This document shows positions 31,125-40,565 of a stretch of DNA of 64,000 nucleotides, piece after piece. The position numbers and the translations under genes were made by a program. The notes beneath the pieces were generated by a model. The model was not told the origin of the DNA, did no database searches, and was given only the letters and a program-made list of their open reading frames with translations. How positions within the stretch are numbered: position 1 is the stretch's first letter; the number at the start of each line of letters is the position of its first letter. Where the stretch lies: positions 1,395,375 to 1,459,374 of the forward strand of contig NZ_VFOK01000001.1 of the NCBI RefSeq assembly GCF_006716095.1, in the 5' to 3' direction. This DNA is from Barrientosiimonas humi (GTDB taxonomy: Bacteria > Actinomycetota > Actinomycetes > Actinomycetales > Dermatophilaceae).

Positions 31125-31203
31125 GCAAACGGCCCCTGATCCGCGTTTCCGCAGGTCAGGGGCCGTTCCGTGCTGGTGGGCGATACTGGGTTTGAACCAG
31201 TGA
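31125..31203. other. Right attachment site (attR core) within tRNA-Val(GAC)
   Basis: Identical over 79 bp to 21580-21658. It covers the terminator, CCA, acceptor 3' strand and T-arm of the intact tRNA-Val(GAC). The core therefore restores both the tRNA 3' end and its terminator after integration. Confidence 0.9.
31128..31167 (-). terminator. Terminator of tRNA-Val(GAC), inside the att core
   Basis: 12-bp stem AACGGCCCCTGA (31128-31139) with 31156-31167 and a 16-base loop, 7 bp beyond the tRNA 3' end on the minus strand. The same hairpin is duplicated at 21583-21622 in attL. Confidence 0.75.
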
Positions 31204-31248
31204 CCTCTTCCGTGTCAAGGAAGCGCGCTACCACTGCGCCAATCGCCC
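31174..31248 (-). tRNA. tRNA-Val(GAC)
   Basis: 75 nt with encoded CCA. Acceptor GGGCGAT/ATCGCCC, D-arm TGGCGCAGTGGTAGCGC, anticodon stem CTTCC/GGAAG around TTGACAC (anticodon GAC), T-arm CTGGTTCAAACCCAG. It is the attachment gene for the integrated element; its 3' 30 nt belong to the duplicated att core. Confidence 0.96.
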
Positions 31249-31274
31249 TGGCGGTCTCCCCGAGGGGCGACCGG

Positions 31275-31347
31275 AGCGGACAACCGGGCTCGAACCGGCG
31301 ACCTCAACCTTGGCAAGGTTGCGCTCTACCAACTGAGCTATGTCCGC
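31275..31347 (-). tRNA. tRNA-Gly(GCC), copy 1
   Basis: 73 nt, acceptor GCGGACA/TGTCCGC with U discriminator and no encoded CCA. Anticodon stem CAACC/GGTTG around TTGCCAA, anticodon GCC. Identical in sequence to the second copy at 31667-31739. Confidence 0.95.
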
Positions 31348-31501
31348 CTGCTGCGTGGCCCCTGGGGGCCGGTGCAACGAGAGTGAACTGTAGCCGAACG
31401 ACCCGGCCACTCCAAAACCGGCCCGGCGCGCGCCGCTCCCCCGCCTGCCCTACCGGGTCGACCCGCCGGCCGGAGCGGCTCCCGTCCGCCCGGAACGCGT
31501 C

Positions 31502-31530
31502 GAGGCCCGGACCGATCCGGTCCGGGCCTC
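31502..31530 (-). terminator. Hairpin downstream of tRNA-Cys
   Basis: Perfect 13-bp stem GAGGCCCGGACCG with 3-base loop, 3' of tRNA-Cys on the minus strand. No U-run. It separates the Gly-Cys pair from the Gly-Val pair. Confidence 0.7.
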
Positions 31531-31553
31531 GCTCGACGTACGTCGTCGTCACC

Positions 31554-31627
31554 TGGAGGTGGAGACGGGATTTGAACCCGTGTAGACGGCTTTGCAGGCC
31601 GTTGCCTCGCCTCTCGGCCACTCCACC
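31554..31627 (-). tRNA. tRNA-Cys(GCA)
   Basis: 74 nt with encoded CCA. Acceptor GGTGGAG/CTCCACC, anticodon stem and loop ACGGCC-TGCAAA with anticodon GCA, T-arm ACGGGTTCAAATCCCGT. Lies between two tRNA-Gly genes. Confidence 0.95.
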
Positions 31628-31666
31628 AGGCGCCCGGCGGACCGGGCGGTCCCCTGCGGGACTCAG

Positions 31667-31739
31667 AGCGGACAACCGGGCTCGAACCGGCGACCTCAAC
31701 CTTGGCAAGGTTGCGCTCTACCAACTGAGCTATGTCCGC
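31667..31739 (-). tRNA. tRNA-Gly(GCC), copy 2
   Basis: 73 nt, identical to 31275-31347 and without encoded CCA. First gene of the minus-strand cluster Gly-Cys-Gly-Val. Confidence 0.95.
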
Positions 31740-31784
31740 GCGTGCGCACGCCCCGAACCTGCGGGGCTGCTGTGCCTCACGAGG

Positions 31785-32882
31785 CTAACGGATCGCCCGA
31801 GACTCGTCCAAGCCGACCTCGCCGCCGCGCGCGTCGGGGCCCGCGTCGTCGGCGGCGTCGCGCCGGGCCACCCCGTTCGCAGAACCGTTCGCGGAGCCGT
31901 TCACCGGGTCGGCCGTCGCGCTCCTGCCCCCGAGCGGCATCACCCGCACGATCCCGTCGCCGATCTTCTCGATCGCGCGGGCCGCGGCCGGCACCTGCTC
32001 GACCGGCGGCCACAGGCGGTGCGAGGCGGCGTTCAGCGCAGCGCCGATGAGCACGCCGATGCCGAGGAAGTACAGCCAGATCAGCACCACGATCGTCGCC
32101 GCCAGCGGTCCGTAGATGCTCGTGCCGCCGATGGAGTTGCCGAGGAACCAGCGCAGGACGTACGACGCCCCCACCCAGATCACGAGCGTCAGCGCAGCGC
32201 CGGGCAGGTCGCGCACCCAGCTGACCCGTTGCGGCACGGCGACGTAGAACAGCGTCGCGAACCCCAGCACGGTGAGGCCGCCGACCAGCGGCCAGTACAG
32301 CAGCATCAGGAACTGCAGCCGCCCGGGCACGATGCGCGAGAGCAGGTCGGGGCCGACCACGATCAGCGGGAACAGCACCGCGCCGAACAGCATCGAGACG
32401 AAGTAGATCGACAGGCTCATCACGCGCGTCTTGACGATCCCGCGCACCCCGCCCTGGCCGTACATGATCGAGATGGTGTCGAGCAGCACGTTCAGGCAGC
32501 GCGACCCGGACCACAGGCTCAGCAGGAAACCGATGGAGATCACGTCGGGGCGACCGCTGGAGAGCGCGTCGTCGAGTGTGGGCATGATCACCTGGTTGAG
32601 GCTCTCGGCGGTGAGGAACTGCTCGGCGTAGCGGTGCACGTTGATCGTCACCTGCTCGACCACGTCGGAGCCGAGCCAGCTGCCGAGATAACCCACCGCA
32701 CCGAGCAGCCCGAAGATGAGCGGCGGCAGCGACAGGAGCGCGAAAAAGCCTGCCTCTGCTGCAAGTCCGGTGACGCGCCACCGCATGCAGATGCGCACCG
32801 TCTCGAGCGTCAGGCGAGCCAGGCCGAGGAGCCCGGGGATCTGCGCCAGCAGGTCCTTGATGCGGGCCTTCCAGTCGCTCAC
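31785..32882 (-). CDS. YihY/BrkB family inner-membrane protein
   Basis: A 365-residue protein from GTG 32882 (VSDWKARIKDLLAQIPG). About six helices, with the family pattern GLAAEAGFFALLSLPPLIFGLLGAVGYLG, LSLWSGSRCLNVLLDTISIMYGQ, TVLGFATLFYVAVPQ and GPLAATIVVLIWLYFLGIGVLIGAALNAA. The C-terminal ~70 residues are polar, low-complexity and carry GSANGSANG. These proteins were once labelled ribonuclease BN; that label is wrong for the family, and function is unknown. Confidence 0.88.
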   Translation of the reverse strand: MSDWKARIKDLLAQIPGLLGLARLTLETVRICMRWRVTGLAAEAGFFALLSLPPLIFGLLGAVGYLGSWLGSDVVEQVTINVHRYAEQFLTAESLNQVIMPTLDDALSSGRPDVISIGFLLSLWSGSRCLNVLLDTISIMYGQGGVRGIVKTRVMSLSIYFVSMLFGAVLFPLIVVGPDLLSRIVPGRLQFLMLLYWPLVGGLTVLGFATLFYVAVPQRVSWVRDLPGAALTLVIWVGASYVLRWFLGNSIGGTSIYGPLAATIVVLIWLYFLGIGVLIGAALNAASHRLWPPVEQVPAAARAIEKIGDGIVRVMPLGGRSATADPVNGSANGSANGVARRDAADDAGPDARGGEVGLDESRAIR

Positions 32883-33040
32883 GGGTGCTCGGCCCACGAT
32901 GCGTTCCTGGTCACGCGCACCACGGTAGCCGCGTTGTGCGCTGCGGCCGTGCACCACAATGGGGGCCGTGTCGGCGTGCCCCGGCACACCCCTCACCGAG
33001 CGGGCCGCGGCCCGCTGCCCGACGCGACAAGGAGCGGCCC

Positions 33041-35158
<2,118 letters not shown>

Positions 35159-35184
35159 CCGGTCGGGTCGGTGACGCCGCGGCG

Positions 35185-36144
35185 TCAGGTCGCCGCGAGG
35201 CGCTCCTTCTCGACGTCGACGTCGTAGGTCGCCGACGGCCACTGCGGGTCCAGGTCGCGCAGCGTCTCCAGCAGCAGCTGCTGCACGGCGAGCCGGGCGT
35301 ACCACTTGCGGTCGGCGGGGACGACGTACCACGGGGCGTCGTCGGTCGACGTCTTGTCGACGACGGCCTGGTATGCCTCCTCGTACGCCGGCCACAGCTC
35401 CCGCTCGTCGACGTCACCGGGGTTGTACTTCCAGTGCTTGTCGGGGCGGTCGAGGCGCTCCTGCAGGCGCGCCTTCTGCTCCTCCGAGGAGATGCGCAGC
35501 ATCACCTTGATCAGCGTCGTGCCCTTGCTCTGCACGCTCTTCTCGAAGGTGTTGATCTGGCCGTAGCGGCGCGACCAGGTCGACGGCGGCACGAGGTTGT
35601 GCACCCGCACGATCAGCACGTCTTCGTACTGAGAGCGGTCGAACACCCCGATGTAGCCCGGCTTCGGCAGCGCCTGCCGGATGCGCCACAGGAACGGCTT
35701 GCGCTTCTCCGCCGCGGTCGGTGCCTTGAACGCGGTGAGCTCGACGCCCTGCGGGTCGACCGCGCCGATCACGTGGCGGATGATGCCGCCCTTGCCCGAG
35801 GTGTCCATGCCCTGGATCACCAGCAGCACCGAGCGCCCGTCGCCGTCGCGACCGTCGGCGTAGAGGCGCTCCTGCAGGTCGGCCAGCTCCTCGTCGACGC
35901 CGGCCATGATCTCGGCGGCGAGCTCCTTGTCGCCGTCGAACGCGGGCGTCGAGCGTGGGTCGATGTCGGCGAGCAGCGTGCCGGGCTCGACGCGCAGCGC
36001 CTCGCGCATCGACCCGGTGAGCCCCCCGGCCTCCGTGACCTTCTTCGCGGCCTTCTTGGCCTCGGCCTTCGCCTCGGCGAGCTTGGCCTCTGCCTTCTTG
36101 CGGTCCTTCTTGGAGGACTTCTTGTCGTTCTTCTTCTTGCCCAT
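35185..36144 (-). CDS. PPK2-family polyphosphate kinase with Lys-rich N-terminus
   Basis: A 319-residue enzyme. Walker A is GMDTSGKGG, followed by FKAPTAAEKRKPFLWRIRQALPKPGYIGVFDRSQYEDVLIVRVHNLV and the lid region RISSEEQKARLQERLDRPDKHWKYNPGDVDERE. PPK2 enzymes move phosphate between polyphosphate and nucleotides. The first ~38 residues (KKKNDKKSSKKDRKKAEAKL, AEAKAEAKKAAKK) are an extra, highly basic coiled-coil-like tail that could bind polyphosphate. A perfect TGACGCCG/CGGCGTCA palindrome overlaps the stop codon (35172-35187). Confidence 0.9.
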   Translation of the reverse strand: MGKKKNDKKSSKKDRKKAEAKLAEAKAEAKKAAKKVTEAGGLTGSMREALRVEPGTLLADIDPRSTPAFDGDKELAAEIMAGVDEELADLQERLYADGRDGDGRSVLLVIQGMDTSGKGGIIRHVIGAVDPQGVELTAFKAPTAAEKRKPFLWRIRQALPKPGYIGVFDRSQYEDVLIVRVHNLVPPSTWSRRYGQINTFEKSVQSKGTTLIKVMLRISSEEQKARLQERLDRPDKHWKYNPGDVDERELWPAYEEAYQAVVDKTSTDDAPWYVVPADRKWYARLAVQQLLLETLRDLDPQWPSATYDVDVEKERLAAT

Positions 36145-36180
36145 GGTGCATCCTCTCACGCCACCCGGTTTGATGGCCCT

Positions 36181-36840
36181 ATGCGCGAGTTGTACCCAGG
36201 CACAACGCAGTCCGACGACAACACCGAATCCGAGCGTGAGCTGCTGCTGCGTCTGTACGACGCACCCGGCCCGCTCCTGCGGCTGAACTTCGTCAGCACG
36301 CTCGACGGAGCAGCCACCGGTGAGGACAACCGCTCCGGCACGATCAACACCGAGGCCGACACCCGGGTGTTCGCGCTGCTGCGCGCCTGGGCCGACGCCA
36401 TCGTCGTGGGTGCGGGCACCGCACGCGCCGAGCGCTACGAGGTGCCCGACATCGACGAGGAGTGGCAACCGCTGCGCACCGGGCGCCCGGCCCGTCCGCT
36501 GCTGGTGGTCGTCTCCGCCCAGGACCAGCTGCCCCCGCTCCTCGCCGACGCCGCCGAGGACGAGGTGCTGCTCATCAGCGGCGATCCGGTCGCCCCCCGA
36601 GACGCGGTGCGCACCCTGCGCGATCTCGGGCACGAGCGGATCCTCGTCGAGGGCGGGCCGCACCTCGCCCACGACTTCGTCGCCGCCGGCGCGGTCGACG
36701 AGCTGTGCCTCACCTGGTCACCGCGCATTATCGGCGGCGAGCACCCGCGCATCTTCGTCGGCGACCCGCTGCAGGCGCAGGGCCGGCTGCTCTCGCTGCT
36801 CGAGGCAGACGACGCCCTGATCTCCCGCTGGGGGCTCTAG
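36181..36840 (+). CDS. RibD-like pyrimidine/dihydrofolate reductase family protein
   Basis: A 219-residue RibD C-terminal-domain protein. LRLNFVSTLDGAATGEDNRSGTIN, then DTRVFALLRAWADAIVVGAGTARAERY and ILVEGGPHLAHDFVAAGAVDELCLTWSPRIIGG, are all conserved in stand-alone actinobacterial reductases of this fold. These use NAD(P)H or F420 cofactors on flavin-pathway or unknown substrates. It is divergent from ppk2 (36-bp gap) and convergent with the methyltransferase. It is not part of a rib operon here. Confidence 0.85.
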   Translation: MRELYPGTTQSDDNTESERELLLRLYDAPGPLLRLNFVSTLDGAATGEDNRSGTINTEADTRVFALLRAWADAIVVGAGTARAERYEVPDIDEEWQPLRTGRPARPLLVVVSAQDQLPPLLADAAEDEVLLISGDPVAPRDAVRTLRDLGHERILVEGGPHLAHDFVAAGAVDELCLTWSPRIIGGEHPRIFVGDPLQAQGRLLSLLEADDALISRWGL

Positions 36841-36841
36841 C

Positions 36842-37648
36842 TCAGACCCGCAGCGCCCACATCGCCACGGCCGCCGCGGCCGCGACGTTGAGGGAGTCGA
36901 CCCCGCCGCCCATCGGGATGCGCACGGCCAGGTCGGCCGCCGCGACCGTACGCCGTCCCAGCCCGTCGCCCTCGGCGCCCAGCACGACCGCGAGCCGCTC
37001 CGGCGGGTCGGCGACGAGGTCGTCGAGCGTGACACCGTCGGGGTCCAGCGCCAGCGCGGCCACCCGCCAGCCGAGCTCCTGCAGCTCGCCGATGCCCTGC
37101 GGCCACGGCTCGATGCGCGTCCACGGCACCTGGAAGACCGTGCCCATCGACACGCGCACGCTGCGGCGGTAGAGCGGGTCGGCGCAGCGCGGCGTCACCA
37201 GCACCGCGTCCACCCCCAGCGCGGCGGCCGAGCGGAAGACGGCGCCGACGTTGGTGTGGTCGACGATGTCCTCCAGCACGACGACGCGGCTCGCGTCGGC
37301 GAGCAGGTCACGCACCGCCGGGAGCTGCGGCCGCTGCATCGAGGCCAGCGCCCCGCGGTGCAGGTGGAAGCCGGTCATCGTCTCGATCACCGGGGCGTCG
37401 GCGACGAAGACCGGCACCCCGTCGGCCTCGGCCTGCGCCACCAGGTCGGCCAGGTCGGTGAGCCAGCGCTCCCCCATCAGGAACGACCGGGGCCGGTGCC
37501 CAGCCGCCAGCGCGCGACGGATCACCTTCTCGCTCTCAGCGAGGTAGAGCCCGCGCTCGGGCTCGAGACGGCGTCGCAGGGCGACGTCGGTCAGCGAGAA
37601 GTAGTCGGCCACCCGCTCGTCGGCCGGGTCGGTGATGCGTTCGGGCAC
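36842..37648 (-). CDS. TrmH/SpoU family RNA 2'-O-methyltransferase
   Basis: About 268 residues from GTG 37648 (VPERITDPADERVADYFSLTD). The SPOUT knot signature is complete: LEDIVDHTNVGAVFRSAAALGVDAVLV (motif 1), LAVVLGAEGDGLG (motif 2) and RIPMGGGVDSLNVAAAAAVAMWAL (motif 3). The N-terminal substrate-binding region has YLAESEKVIRRALAAGH. The target (rRNA or tRNA ribose) is not determined. Confidence 0.9.
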   Translation of the reverse strand: MPERITDPADERVADYFSLTDVALRRRLEPERGLYLAESEKVIRRALAAGHRPRSFLMGERWLTDLADLVAQAEADGVPVFVADAPVIETMTGFHLHRGALASMQRPQLPAVRDLLADASRVVVLEDIVDHTNVGAVFRSAAALGVDAVLVTPRCADPLYRRSVRVSMGTVFQVPWTRIEPWPQGIGELQELGWRVAALALDPDGVTLDDLVADPPERLAVVLGAEGDGLGRRTVAAADLAVRIPMGGGVDSLNVAAAAAVAMWALRV

Positions 37649-37824
37649 GTCGAGCAGGGTAGGTGAGCGCGGCGCAGATCCTTGCGAGCACGGCGTTCTC
37701 GGTGGCGAACACACATCGTGCGTTCTTATCGAACTGCGACGTTCCTGTGACCGCGGCGACACCTGTGACCGGCGTCACCGGCCATACCTTGCGAACTCTC
37801 TCGACATCTCCCCCGAGGATGGCC

Positions 37825-38922
37825 ATGCGCCGCACGCTGCCGCTCCTGTCGATCCTGCTCACCGCACTCACTAGTCTCGCGCTGGTGCTCACCGGCCCGA
37901 CCCCGTCCGCGGCCGCCGCGACGACTCGTGAGGTCGGGCTGAACCTCGACATCGCCCGCCGTTACTGGTCGCCCGAGGCGATCAAGACGATGATCGGTCG
38001 CCACGCGGCCGCCGGCGGGACCTATCTGCACCTGCACGCCTCCGACGACGAGGCGTACGGCATCGAGTCGCCCCTGCTCGGACAGACCGCCGGCACGGCC
38101 CGGGTCAGCGGGTCGCGCTACGTCAACCCCCGCACCGGCAAGCCGTTCCTGACCACCGCCCAGCTGCGCGACCTGCGCAGCTACGCGGCGAGCTTCGGCG
38201 TCGAGGTCTTCCTCGAGGTCGACACCCCCGGTCACATGCGCTCCGTGCGCGAGCTGATGCAGCTGTCGCCCTCGAGCACCTACCCGGTCTCGCAGGTGTT
38301 CTCCTCCTACGCGCCGTACGAGCTCGACGTGCACTCCCCCACCGCGCTCGCCTTCGCGAAGCGCCTCTACACCGAGGTCAGCGGCGTGCTGCCCGGCGCG
38401 CGGATGCACATCGGCGGTGACGAGTTCGCCGGGGGCAAGGCCGAGCAGAAGGCCTGGACGGCGTACGCCAACTCCATCGCCTCGATGCTCTACGGGCGCG
38501 GCGTGCCCGACGTGCTGGTCTGGAACGACTCGCTGACCAAGACCACCCTCGGCCAGCTGAACACCCGCATCACCGTGACCTACTGGAACTACGACGTGTG
38601 GGGCAAGCCGAACGGCAAGTCGACCATGCCGCAGGTCATGGACGCCGGCCACAAGGTCATCAACTACAACGGCTACTACCAGTACTGGGTGCCGAGCCTG
38701 GACGAGCCGCAGTCCGACCGCGACTACACGATCAACGACCTGCGCACGAAGTGGAACCGCGGCACGTGGACGCAGACGCGCGCGATCGACCCGAACGACC
38801 CGCGGCTGCTCGGCGCGACGTTCTCGATCTGGGGCGAGCACTCGGCCGGCATGACCGACCAGATGCTCATCGACCGCGGCACGCCGATCCTCACCGCCCT
38901 CGCCCAGCGCGCCCGCGGCTGA
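37825..38922 (+). CDS. Secreted dispersin-B-like GH20 beta-N-acetylhexosaminidase
   Basis: A 365-residue protein from ATG 37825 (GAGGA 5 bp upstream) with a signal peptide MRRTLPLLSILLTALTSLALVL followed by a SAAAA-type cleavage region. The whole mature part tracks dispersin B, the PNAG-cleaving enzyme of Aggregatibacter: GLNLDIARRYWSPEAIKTMI, GTYLHLHASDDEAYGIES, NPRTGKPFLTTAQLRDLRSYA, EVFLEVDTPGHMRS, the catalytic HIGGDEF near residue 200, VWNDSLTKTT, TYWNYDVWG and FSIWGEHSAGMTDQ. It probably hydrolyses beta-1,6-linked N-acetylglucosamine polymers outside the cell. Chitobiose-type GH20 activity is the alternative. Confidence 0.88.
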   Translation: MRRTLPLLSILLTALTSLALVLTGPTPSAAAATTREVGLNLDIARRYWSPEAIKTMIGRHAAAGGTYLHLHASDDEAYGIESPLLGQTAGTARVSGSRYVNPRTGKPFLTTAQLRDLRSYAASFGVEVFLEVDTPGHMRSVRELMQLSPSSTYPVSQVFSSYAPYELDVHSPTALAFAKRLYTEVSGVLPGARMHIGGDEFAGGKAEQKAWTAYANSIASMLYGRGVPDVLVWNDSLTKTTLGQLNTRITVTYWNYDVWGKPNGKSTMPQVMDAGHKVINYNGYYQYWVPSLDEPQSDRDYTINDLRTKWNRGTWTQTRAIDPNDPRLLGATFSIWGEHSAGMTDQMLIDRGTPILTALAQRARG

Positions 38923-38949
38923 GAACCTCCCACCGGGGCGGGGCCGCCG

Positions 38950-40401
38950 TCAGCGCAGCAGGAAACGCGCCACCTGCGCGTTCACGGACGGGTGCCGGTT
39001 CCCGACCTGGACGGAGTGCCCGGCGCCGGGCACGACGATCAGCCGGCTGCCGGGGATGCGCTGCTGCGCCCCCCGCGCCCAGACGAGCGGCGTGCCCAGG
39101 TCGAGCTCGCCGGCCAGGATCAGGGTGGGGACGCGCACCTGCTGCGCGGACGCCGGCACGGTCTTGTCCGTGACGCGCGGCCAGTACTCGCACAGCAGCA
39201 TCTCGCCGTTGGACCGCGCGGTCTCCCGGTTGAAGGGGAACAGGCTCGCCGGCGCCAACCCCTGGACGGCGTGGTCGGCACGTCGGTCGCGCACCTGCTC
39301 GGGCGACTGGGCGCCGCCCCACGGGAAGACGGAGTCGGCGCACAGCGTCGCGGCCTGGACGCCCTGGCTGTACTGCGTCGCCGGCGCCGCCAGCGCGCCG
39401 CGGCTGAGCCGGATCGCCTCGTCGAGCGGACCGAGATCGCCCTCCGCGGCCGAGCGAAGCCGCTCGGGCAGGTCCAGCAGCCGGGTGGGGTCGGCGTACG
39501 ACATCGCGGTCACCACGTTCAGCAGCTGCGGGCCGTAGGACGGCCGGCGCGCAAGGACCGTCGCCAGGTCGGCCGGCGGGTCGCCGGCGCAACGACGCCC
39601 CGGGGAGGCGCACACCGCGCGCATGACCCGGGTGAACTCGGGGTAGATGTCGGCGAGCGTCGCGCTCACGCCCTCGACGGGCACCACCGAGTCGAGCACC
39701 AACGCGCTCACCCGGTCGGGGTGCGCGGCGGCGTAACGCTGACCGACGTACGTCCCGTAGGACACCCCGTTGACCGCCCAGCGGTCCACCCCCAGCGCCC
39801 GGCGCAGGGACTCCAGGTCGGCCACCGTGTCGGTCGTGGCGTAGTGCTCCCGGTCCGGTCCGATCAGCCGCGCGCACTCGCGCACGGCGGCGCGGCTCGG
39901 GATGCCCAGGTCGGCGCCCCCGCGCTCGTCCTGCAGCTGCGGGCAGCTCAGCGCCCGCGCACCCGTGCCCCGCTGGTCGAGCATCACGACCCGGTAGTCC
40001 CCGCCGAGCCCGGCGAACGCGGGCAGGACCCGAGGCGCGAAGACGGGGCCGGGCTGGCCGGGACCGCCGGTCAGCATCAGCATGGTGCGCGAGGCGTCCG
40101 CACGACCCGCGACCAGGACGTCCAGCTCCAGCGAGGGTCCGCGCGGCCGCGACCGGTCCACCGGCACCCGGAGCACGCCGCAGCGGTACGCGCGCAGCGC
40201 CGGGTCGACGCAGCCCGCCAGGCCCGACCACGTCCCCGGCTGCGGTGCGCCCGGCCTCGCGGCGTCCGCCGATGCGGCCGCGGCGGTCGACGACGACAGG
40301 GACGTGGTGGGCGAAGCCGTGCCGGGCGGGGCGGACCCGCTGCAGCCGAGGAGCGCGAGCAGCCCGACGACGACTGCGGCGAGGCGGGAACGGGTGGCCA
40401 T
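38950..40401 (-). CDS. Lipoprotein alpha/beta hydrolase, tripeptidyl-aminopeptidase (S33) type
   Basis: A 483-residue protein from ATG 40401, preceded by AGGAGG. The lipobox LLALLGC ends a short signal peptide, so it is predicted to be lipid-anchored outside the membrane; a Ser/Thr/Ala-rich linker follows. Catalytic parts are MLMLTGGPGQPGP (oxyanion region), NGVSYGTYVG (nucleophile Ser), LAGELDLGTP (Asp) and PGAGHSVQVGNRHPSVN (His). This fits the actinobacterial SlpD/Tap-like peptidase group that trims tripeptides from secreted proteins. Substrate not proven. Confidence 0.87.
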   Translation of the reverse strand: MATRSRLAAVVVGLLALLGCSGSAPPGTASPTTSLSSSTAAAASADAARPGAPQPGTWSGLAGCVDPALRAYRCGVLRVPVDRSRPRGPSLELDVLVAGRADASRTMLMLTGGPGQPGPVFAPRVLPAFAGLGGDYRVVMLDQRGTGARALSCPQLQDERGGADLGIPSRAAVRECARLIGPDREHYATTDTVADLESLRRALGVDRWAVNGVSYGTYVGQRYAAAHPDRVSALVLDSVVPVEGVSATLADIYPEFTRVMRAVCASPGRRCAGDPPADLATVLARRPSYGPQLLNVVTAMSYADPTRLLDLPERLRSAAEGDLGPLDEAIRLSRGALAAPATQYSQGVQAATLCADSVFPWGGAQSPEQVRDRRADHAVQGLAPASLFPFNRETARSNGEMLLCEYWPRVTDKTVPASAQQVRVPTLILAGELDLGTPLVWARGAQQRIPGSRLIVVPGAGHSVQVGNRHPSVNAQVARFLLR

Positions 40402-40565
40402 GGTGGCCTCCTGAGGCTCGGTGGGTGCCCCCCATCCCACGGCCCCGTCGGCGCGGGAGCCAACGATTCGACAAACCTCGAACGGTCGGGTCGCCACCAC
40501 CGCGCGCATCACCCACGATGGAATGACCCGGACGAGCTGGCCCGGGCGTCGGTCAGGAGGAGCGC

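Larger units (their letters stand above)
21580..31203. mobile_element. Integrated phage-satellite-like element (tRNA-Val attachment, capsid-encoding)
   Basis: Bounded by a perfect 79-bp direct repeat (21580-21658 and 31125-31203) made of the 3' part of tRNA-Val(GAC) plus its terminator. The unit is 9,545 bp. Order: integrase, small ORF, excisionase-like HTH, four overlapping ORFs including an ATPase/winged-helix protein, zinc-ribbon protein, scaffold-like protein, HK97 major capsid protein, small ORFs, a hairpin-rich non-coding region and two minus-strand DUF6907-like genes. Terminase, portal, protease and tail genes are not seen. Size, content and tRNA-Val site are like phiRv1/phiRv2-type elements of mycobacteria and capsid-forming satellites. 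Confidence 0.85.

Noticed and set aside
35172-35187. Perfect palindrome TGACGCCGCGGCGTCA overlapping the ppk2 stop codon between convergent genes.
   Set aside because: It has no loop or U-run and could be a chance GC palindrome; a terminator or operator cannot be supported.
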